From: Pyronema omphalodes
Lineage: Eukaryota; Ascomycota; Pezizomycetes; Pezizales; Pyronemataceae
DNA length: 64,000 nt
Assembly: GCA_024516155.1 (NCBI GenBank)
Contig: JAJJXM010000034.1
Span: 434,001 to 498,000, forward strand
Direction of reading: 5' to 3'
A program made the translations under genes and the position numbers. Shown piece after piece: positions 57,217-64,000 of the stretch (position 1 is its first letter; every line of letters begins with the position of its first letter). The notes beneath the pieces were generated by a model. It had not been told where the DNA came from. It made no database searches and worked only from the letters and a program-made list of their open reading frames with translations.

Positions 57217-58809
57217 ATGTCGCGATTATTGCAATGCAGACCATCACCGCCCCCTAGTTTATCGACGTCGGCATTATCGGGTCAAACAAAGGGAATCCCG
57301 TCTTCTATCCCGGCTGCTATCCCGTCGATAACTGTATCACCACCGTCACCTACACTTCCCAAGCTCGATTTGGAAGCACTTGGACTACGATTCCCAGGTC
57401 CGGAAACGGCATTTGATTGCAACTACAAATTCTGGGGCTCCGCTACCGGAGGAACGGAGATTCCTGAGGTATCGTTTAAAGAGTTCCATTGGCGGAGGGA
57501 GGATAGTAGGGATAGGGATAGTAATGCTGAGTTATCATCTACTAAGGCTATTATCGGAACTGGAACTGGAACTGGAACTGGAACTGTCACATCAACCCAG
57601 ACCATCTCCACCACCGCCTCTGCTACTGTCGTTACGCAAAACACAAATGTCTTTGGCAAACCTGCTTCGCCCGTTAAATCGACCCCCCCTGCTATCCCTC
57701 CGAGAACTTCGTCTGTCGCACAAAAACAACTAGAAGAAATCAACCGTCGCTTTCAACATATTCTGGAAAATCATGAAGCACTTGTTACACTCCCGCTTTA
57801 TTGGGGCTTGGAAAGTAATGATGTTAGCTGTGATGAGAACCGGGTTGAAGGTTCGGAAATCGGATCCAAAATTGGAGCTTTAATTACAGCACACCAAGAA
57901 CGTACTGATCCGATGATGGCATTTGACTGTGCCCCTCGGTTTGTGGGACTATTGGATTGGAGTTTCGAAGAAGATCGATTGGAAGAAATGATGTCGCCTG
58001 TTCAGCACGATGATATCGTCAAAACTTGGAATACTATCCTTTGTGCTTTGGCAGACGATATGTTTGAGCGGGTCGATGATAGTTCCTACCTCTCACAACC
58101 ACCTAAGTTTGAATCAGGAAAGTTCTTTTTCCAGATCTCAAGAGCTTACACTGGGTTGGAATTTTATCGGCCCAAGGAAGACCGTGCTTGGAGAAGAAAG
58201 TGTTCCTTCAGAGAGTGTTTGAATGTTCAACATGACTGGTTTTTTAGGATCAGAGAAGACGATCAAAAGCAAATGACACCACGTGGTAACTTTTCGCAAT
58301 CCGGATTGTTGCGAAAAACTCCTGGAGGAGTCAACCGCATCTTTATTGAGGAGGACCACCTAATTGAACTTTTACCGGAAGTTGACTGGCCTACAACTGG
58401 ATACAAGGGAGATAAACAAGAAATCAAAACAACAAGGAGAAAAGAAACAGGAGGATTATTGAGAGCAGATTCTGGGTTTACGACTATTATTCCAAGGGAC
58501 ACTTTATTACCGATTGATTATTATCCAGCTGGAAGATTAGACCCGTTTGTTGTTAAGAAGGGTACAAACTTGAGAAGAGAGGTCTACGTGGAGGATCTGG
58601 AGAATTATGAACCAAAACCGATGAAACCGAGATATAAAAAAGTGGTTGCTAGTAGCTCACCTTTGGGACCAAGACCCCCACCGCAGAGTCAGAGCCAGGC
58701 TTCCAAGTGGTGGTTGAAGCCCATTAATGGGCCTTCTATTGCAGACGCAGCTCCGGTTGTCAGGAGAACAAGAAGCGACGCAATCAGGATTGACCGTCGT
58801 CGTCGTTAA
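57217..58809 (+). CDS. Hypothetical protein, 530 aa
   Basis: Single-exon gene with no domain I recognise. The start MSRLLQCRPSPPP sits in ACAACAATGT after a CAA-rich leader. Residues 1-100 are Pro/Ser-rich and include LGLRFPGPETAFDCNYKFWG. A (Gly-Thr)5 run (57556-57585, GGAACT hexanucleotide repeats) lies near residue 115. The central part, from about residue 165 (QKQLEEINRRFQHILENHEA) to 400, looks folded: TLPLYWGLESNDVS, RFVGLLDWSFEEDRLEEMMS, FQISRAYTGLEFYRPKEDRA. The C-terminus is basic (RRTRSDAIRIDRRRR). No signal or membrane segment if the 57217 start is right. Long uninterrupted frame and protein-like composition make a real gene likely. Confidence 0.75.
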   Translation: MSRLLQCRPSPPPSLSTSALSGQTKGIPSSIPAAIPSITVSPPSPTLPKLDLEALGLRFPGPETAFDCNYKFWGSATGGTEIPEVSFKEFHWRREDSRDRDSNAELSSTKAIIGTGTGTGTGTVTSTQTISTTASATVVTQNTNVFGKPASPVKSTPPAIPPRTSSVAQKQLEEINRRFQHILENHEALVTLPLYWGLESNDVSCDENRVEGSEIGSKIGALITAHQERTDPMMAFDCAPRFVGLLDWSFEEDRLEEMMSPVQHDDIVKTWNTILCALADDMFERVDDSSYLSQPPKFESGKFFFQISRAYTGLEFYRPKEDRAWRRKCSFRECLNVQHDWFFRIREDDQKQMTPRGNFSQSGLLRKTPGGVNRIFIEEDHLIELLPEVDWPTTGYKGDKQEIKTTRRKETGGLLRADSGFTTIIPRDTLLPIDYYPAGRLDPFVVKKGTNLRREVYVEDLENYEPKPMKPRYKKVVASSSPLGPRPPPQSQSQASKWWLKPINGPSIADAAPVVRRTRSDAIRIDRRRR

Positions 58810-59591
58810 TCATCACTGGTATAAGTACTTTCGAGTAGTTATCATATGATTGTTTACATACGCCATCTCCCACAGCCTTTGAACTTTTTCGGCTGAATCT
58901 TTCAAATCTACGGATCATCTTCCGTCCTTTATCAGCCACATCATGGGGTTTTGGCTGAAGTTTTTCTTTACTCTCTTACTTTCACGGATCATCTTTAATC
59001 TTCTGGGTGGTATTCTGTTTTTGCCTTTCTTTTTCGCTTTCTATCTCATTTACTATCATACTTTTAGCAAAGCCGGCGTTTGATGTCTCTTGTTTTTTTT
59101 TTGTCTTTTTACTCTTATCCTAATAACCTAGCGTCACGAAATATCACGACCTACAATGTAACGATTAGTGTGTTTTTTTTTTTCTCTTCTACTTTTATCT
59201 GCAGATAATTTTTAAACTTGTAATGCCCTAATAGATGGGTTTGCGAATCGTCAGTATACCGCGAAGGGAGTTTTAGGAGTTTTTTTTATTTTCAAGTTTG
59301 GGGGGAATTTAGATTACAGGGCCATGTAACACGACATTATCAATAGAGTCGAGCTTTGAATCTACATAACCAGATTGTTTGTTGTATAAAACTCATTATC
59401 TTTGTATTTTCTATCGTGATCTAAATCGTGTGAAAACTACATTACTTGAAAACATCTAAACGTCTACTACATAACAAACATTATCTGATAAAACATCAAC
59501 AACATTACTCTATGGGTATCATAACACATTCCGTCCTTACTCTCATCGTCCTCTTGTACGACTCGACGTCCTCTCCAACACCGTCTATACT
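58810..59591. other. Convergent 3' region
   Basis: Lies between the ends of the 530-aa gene (+) and the DHA1 transporter (-). T-rich tracts fit 3' UTRs and polyadenylation. No gene. Confidence 0.6.
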
Positions 59592-61499
59592 CTAGACAGC
59601 AGATTTTGCCGCCTTCAATGCATCCGCCTGTGCCTTCTCTCTATCCAATCTAGCCACTCTCCACTCCATACCCCTACTTCTCTCCAACAACAACAACGGA
59701 GCCATAGCACCACAAACGAGTCCAACGAAAGTAAAACACCAACCTCTTCCCATGGCCTTAATCATACTTTCAATCGCAGCTGTTCCTCCAGCTCCCATTA
59801 AGCATCTGACCAAGTTATTGCATGCTGTCGCAGAACTCGGTTTAGCAGGGTAGAGATCAACAACTAAGGTTGAAAGGATCGTGAATGCTCCAGTTCCGAC
59901 GATACCGAGGATAAACTGTAGCACTAATGGAGCGGCTAGGTTCTGGGATCAGGAAGAATTCATGTCAGCATTTATAATCACGGATGATCACCCGCTAGTC
60001 TCTGATAATCGGAGTCGGGGGGTGGGGTAATTTGTAGTTGTAGGTGTAGTTGCAACTTGAACAAGACGAAAACAAAAACAGGAAAAGAGGGAAACAGGGA
60101 ACACTTACAGCCTCTTTCCATAATACCCATCCATATGCGATAAATGTAACCACATATAATCCCAAAAGCCAGAAAATTGATCGAAGTCGGGCTTTTTCAA
60201 TAGGGAATTTCTTCATATCTTCTCCTCGTTTCTTGTTCATTACCACTCCTAACTCCGCCGCGGTGATTCGGTAATCTCGATCCACGATCTTTCCGGCGAC
60301 AATACAAGCCAGGGCTGCACCTACTCCGAAGGGTAGGTAACAAAGCCCAATCTGTAGTGAATCGAAACCGTAGATTTCCTCAAACAAAGTCGGCAGAGAT
60401 GCCATAACGGTATAAAAAGCCGTGTAGAGAATACTATTCGCAAACAGTACCAGGGCCATATCCTTCTGAAAAATCAACCTAACCGAAGCCAGAGGATTCG
60501 GGAATCTGAAAGGCGGGCGCTTAGCCGGGGCAGGTCCACCAGGAGGAGCATTCCTTGCTTTCAACATCTGTACAAACGAAGCATTAATACCCTTTGCCGG
60601 GATAGAACCATTTCCGACAACTTTTCTTCCTGTCTCAGGGAATACAATAGCCATAAGGATAATGTAAACACCTGCCAATATCGCTAAAACCCAGAATATC
60701 CACCACCAACCTAACTCGGAATCTAGGACTCCTCCGATAACGGGACCGATTGCGGGTCCTAACATGGCTCCGACTTGGACCGCGCCCATGTATACACCTC
60801 GTTCTCCGGCGTGGGAAATATCAGCTACGACTCCGTTGGCAAGAGCGATGACTCCCGAGGATCCAGTGCTTTGGAGCATGCGGAGAACTAATAAGGCGGC
60901 ATAGGAACGTTGAAGAGCGAGTCCGATGTTGGCACAGAGATAGATGGTGAAGAGGATTAGGTATACGGGACGACGTCCAAGGGTATCTGCAAGCTCTCCG
61001 AAAAATGTTGGCGCTATGGCTTGGAATATCATGTACGATGTTATCGTAAGGTTGATTAGTTCCGTGGTTACGCCGAGTTGTTTAGAGAGAGAGGAAAGAG
61101 CGGGGAAGTAGATCTATTTTTTGTTGATATTAGCTATGGAGAAGCTTTGAAATGGAGATATTGTAAACCAACGTTCGCACTCAGAGGAGAGAATAATGAT
61201 GCTGTGGCAACGAGTAAAACAATCCATCTTTTTTGACTGGTGGTGAAGACTGAATACACATCTGAAATGGTTCTTGTTAAATTAAGGTCTGATGATGTAT
61301 TCTGAGGTGGAGCAACAGGTTGTTCTGCTGTAATTTCTTCATTTTCATCGTGTTTTTCTTTTTCGTCCATGTGATAATTTTCGTGAAGGAAGTTTTCTTT
61401 TCCATCTGCCAACTCCCCAGCTGCACTGTGTTGTTCTTGATGTTCCATTCCGGATCCGTCGTCTCTGGCTAATGATGATGGTTGTGGTGTTGTTGTCAT
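59592..61499 (-). CDS. MFS transporter, DHA1 (drug:H+ antiporter-1) family
   Basis: Twelve-helix exporter of the DHA1 group. Exons 61173-61499, 60109-61113 and 59592-59942 (all phase 0) give 560 residues. The hydrophilic N-terminus (about 85 residues, acidic) precedes SQKRWIVLLVATASLFSPLSANIYFPALSSL, the usual helix 1 of this group. MFS motif A is GELADTLGRRPVYL. Helix 4/5 region: RMLQSTGSSGVIALANGVVAD and GAMLGPAIGPVIGG, which matches antiporter motif C (GPxxGPxxGG). A cytosolic loop KGINASFVQMLKARNAPPGG separates the halves. The second half ends with NLVRCLMGAGGTAAIESMI. The first in-frame ATG is at 61499 (MTTTPQPSS). Similar proteins export drugs, polyamines or organic acids; the substrate is unknown. 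Confidence 0.92.
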
Positions 61500-61979
61500 G
61501 ATGTCATCCGGGGTAGAGAGACTGATTGTAACTCTGTTTTCGTTGACCACACCAAATTATGGAAGCCAGACCTCCATATAGCTATTGCTGCGGTGCACAC
61601 GCGACTACTTTATAAGAGCTTGGAGAAAGGTAAAAAAAGCATTTCTAAAAGCTTCAAGACAAGCCGGATAGCTCGGCTTACATACAGACTTTCCATCCCC
61701 ATCCCTGCGCATTTTTTCCAGGTGGCGTCGAGTCGCAGGCAGTAAAAAATTCCCTTTTGAACTTAATCTTGTCCTAAAGCGACCTAAAATCGGAGTTTGC
61801 AGTGGGAAAAGTCCGAGATGTTAGCGGGAGCGCGGATGTTTAGCGGGCCAAGAATCCGGGAATAGCCGGGAAGCGAGATGGAGAGCCTGATCTCGTGAGG
61901 TTTTCTGCACTTTATGAGGGGTAAGAGCTTCCAAGATGGTATAGAATTCAGTTGGAACCCTTGGAAATGTGTTGATAAC

Positions 61980-62075
61980 TTTATTTGAAGGGCTGGAATC
62001 TATAGAATGCTGTTAATAAATTCCAATCCATTTATTGGAAGGGCTGGGATCCATAGAAGAGCGTTTGTGAATTCA
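61980..62075. repeat. Diverged direct duplication, 51-bp offset
   Basis: TTTATTTGAAGGGCTGGAAT from 61980 recurs as TTTATTGGAAGGGCTGGGAT from 62031, and both copies continue through ATAGAA...AATTC. About 45 bp are alignable with substitutions. Confidence 0.7.
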
Positions 62076-62260
62076 TTAGTAAAGCTGCATTCAACATAGG
62101 ATTTAGGCCCAATGGCATGTAAACAAACAAGCATGATACAGGATTCAATTATGCCGAATTGAGGGCAAAAAAACAAACATGACTCCAAACATTCGGCCCG
62201 GCTAAACGGCAGTTATCTCAACCGGTATTTCCCCGCTGAAGTTTGTGCCATCGGCAATGG

Positions 62261-62420
62261 AACCTTCAAAAAGTAAATATGACAACATGATGTGCTTCAA
62301 CAGAACCTTACAAAGTAAATAAGACAAAATGATGTGCTTGAATGGAGCCTTCAAGAAGTAAATAAAACAAAATGATTTACTTCAAAAGTACCTTCAAAAA
62401 GTAAATACGACAAATCAATA
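62261..62420. repeat. 43-bp minisatellite, about four copies
   Basis: Units share CCTTCAAAAAGTAAATAAGA followed by CAAAATGATGTGCTTC-like sequence. Aligned CCTT starts are at 62263, 62306, 62348 and 62391, giving periods of 43, 42 and 43 nt. Copies differ by a few substitutions. Confidence 0.85.
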
Positions 62421-62916
62421 TGCCTTAACTGGGGTGCATTATCGCCGACTTTCGCGTAGAGTGTGGTGGTTTGGGATGCGGGAACTTCGGAGTCACCAGG
62501 TGGAGATGTGGAGTAATTCAACGCGCAAGTCTCGGATGTGCGTGCGGCAAGACCAGCCGAAGTGCGGAATGCGCTTATGCCGATGCATCGCTGGTGTGGA
62601 TAGGCAAAAGCTTGTCTTGAAGCCAGTAGTTTGGATCTTCGTCATGATCATGACCAATCACTCGGCGAACGACACTAATCTTAGGTAACGGTGGTTTTCA
62701 ACTACGAAGTATCAGAAGTTGAATATTTAGAACAACGAATTAACTCTAACATTATTACTTCTATTAAGTGTAACAGTAAATACAATACCAGCTTCCAAAA
62801 CGTCTGAGCTGCGCATATGTCGAATTCCAATACTTAAAAACAGAATTAGTACAACAACCACGGTACACTCACCTTCAGACCACTATATTCCCGCCCCAGC
62901 ACAAGAAACCGTAGCC

Positions 62917-63582
62917 CTACTGCTCCTCCTTTTCTTCCACAATAACCGGCAACGCAAACGCCATCTTCAACAACCTCAACCCTCTAATCTCCCTAACCAC
63001 CTTCACCGCCTCCTCCTCGCCGTTCTCCTCCATAACCTTCGCCGCTCTAACCATAATCCTCCCCACCGTCTTTTCCATCGTTCCTAGATCACTTATCCAT
63101 TCCTGTAACCTATCGAAATTCCCCCTCAACTCCGCTGGTCTCTCCTTATAAACCTTCTTCAAAACATTAATCCCCAATCTCAACGGCACCATAATCCCTA
63201 ACACGACCTCAGGAAACCCCTTTACACCTTCAAGTCTCATATCCCCCTCCATTTTCCTCAATTTAATAAAAAATTTATCCACAGTTTTCGAAAAAGAGCG
63301 TAAAGATCGAGGAACAGGATCCCGATGTGAATAGAAGAAAGTCTTGAGATCGAAAGGTAATACAACGGGTTGTGAGAAGATGTATTGGACGATTTTTCGT
63401 TCTTGGGCTTTGAGGGAGGCCAGGCAGCGGTGAGATAGGTTCGTTGCGTCGAGATAGGTTCGGCAACCGTTGGGGTGGTAGATTATGCTCGAGGATGGGA
63501 GGTTGAAGGAATCGTAGGTGAGATCGGCGAGGAGGCGGGGTGGGCTACGGGAGGGGGAGAGGAGTCGGAGCATTGCGGACAT
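62917..63582 (-). CDS. Hypothetical protein, 221 aa
   Basis: Single-exon gene, not recognised. The start MSAMLRLLSPSRSPPRLLAD is Arg/Ser-rich and could be a mitochondrial presequence. The rest is basic and helical: CLASLKAQERKIVQYIFSQP, VDKFFIKLRKMEGDMRLEGV, VPLRLGINVLKKVYKERPAE, LQEWISDLGTMEKTVGRIMV, ending LPVIVEEKEEQ. No transmembrane segment is obvious. The continuous frame on the minus strand, with sensible composition and an ATG, makes it probable. Confidence 0.65.
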   Translation of the reverse strand: MSAMLRLLSPSRSPPRLLADLTYDSFNLPSSSIIYHPNGCRTYLDATNLSHRCLASLKAQERKIVQYIFSQPVVLPFDLKTFFYSHRDPVPRSLRSFSKTVDKFFIKLRKMEGDMRLEGVKGFPEVVLGIMVPLRLGINVLKKVYKERPAELRGNFDRLQEWISDLGTMEKTVGRIMVRAAKVMEENGEEEAVKVVREIRGLRLLKMAFALPVIVEEKEEQ

Positions 63583-64000
63583 GCTGTTGGTCGCTTGTAG
63601 ATTGGGGGGTACGAGTGATTACTGGTGGAATGTGAAACGCCGATGATGTTGGATTGGATTTGAGTAACGATTAACAGAGTCTGTATTGGTTGGTTGGTTG
63701 CTTGGTTCAAAATGACGTATCAAGATTATTGTATTGAGAGAGAAAGGTCGCCGATCAAGTTGGTTTATGAATGAGTGAATGGAATGGTCGACGGCTTTTT
63801 GTTGTTGTATAGAATTTTCTAACGTTGAATGGCAGCTCAGGTAGGCTTGTTGTGGTGATTCAGTCTCGTGCGTGCAATCTGGTCTTTGGGTTGAAAAATT
63901 GAATCGATAAATGCCGTGGGGGGTTTATTTTCTTAATGTTTTGGTATTGATAAATTTCGCGACGGAGCGACGAGTTAAGCTCTTGCGGTAAGCTGAAATG
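63583..64000. other. Promoter side of the 221-aa gene to the window end
   Basis: No gene recognised; reading frames are short. Confidence 0.5.

Larger units (their letters stand above)
61500..62916. other. Spacer between DHA1 gene and the 221-aa gene, with two repeats
   Basis: No supported gene. It holds a 51-bp-offset direct duplication (61980-62075) and a 43-bp minisatellite (62261-62420). A short frame at 62434-62688 has no domain. Confidence 0.6.

Overview
This 64 kb window is nuclear DNA of a filamentous ascomycete (Pezizomycotina). The evidence is split genes with short GT...AG introns (47 to about 300 nt, several with CTAAC/CTGAT branch sites), long intergenic spaces, and typical fungal proteins: Skn7, trehalose-6-phosphate synthase, a GH115 alpha-glucuronidase, an APC permease and monocarboxylate-type and DHA1 MFS carriers. 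A class such as Leotiomycetes is possible but cannot be fixed from the sequence alone.

Layout. 1-8 kb: the 3' part of an SKN7-type stress regulator (+), then a repeat-bearing spacer and an Ariadne-type RBR ubiquitin ligase (+). 9.7-18.5 kb: a two-exon BolA-like gene (-) hidden by its intron, mitochondrial ribosomal protein uS17m (+) followed by a decayed copy of its own 3' end, AP-1 beta-adaptin (-), and a HIRIP3/CHZ-type histone chaperone (-). 20-25.6 kb: trehalose-6-phosphate synthase (+) and a spastin/Sap1-type AAA ATPase (+). 25.6-33.2 kb is gene-poor: microsatellites, a long unassigned open region on the minus strand, a 76-residue double RanBP2 zinc-finger protein (+) and tRNA-Arg(UCU). 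33.2-48.2 kb: a monocarboxylate-type MFS carrier (+), the ribosome-biogenesis pair BMS1 (-) and ENP2/NOL10 (+) sharing about 300 bp of promoter, a 222-aa unknown protein (-), and a GABA/choline-type APC permease (-). 48.9-51.9 kb: a repeat-rich protein ending in a divergent GATA-like zinc finger (-). 53.3-64 kb: a secreted GH115 enzyme (+), a 530-aa unknown (+), a DHA1 MFS transporter (-) and a 221-aa unknown (-).

Most genes are ordinary chromosomal housekeeping genes without operon logic. The clearest functional pair is BMS1/ENP2, both in 40S/SSU-processome assembly. SKN7, TPS1 and BolA are stress- or redox-linked but not adjacent. No CRISPR, plasmid, phage, complete transposon or biosynthetic cluster was seen. 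The most unusual items are the divergent GATA-like repeat protein, the uS17m tail duplication, an exact 41-bp-period minisatellite, a coding-like but unidentified region at 28.3-29.3 kb, and a G/C-rich inverted repeat at 30.1 kb.

Exon coordinates were derived by hand from splice sites, reading phase and expected protein continuity. Where a boundary is uncertain the entry says so.
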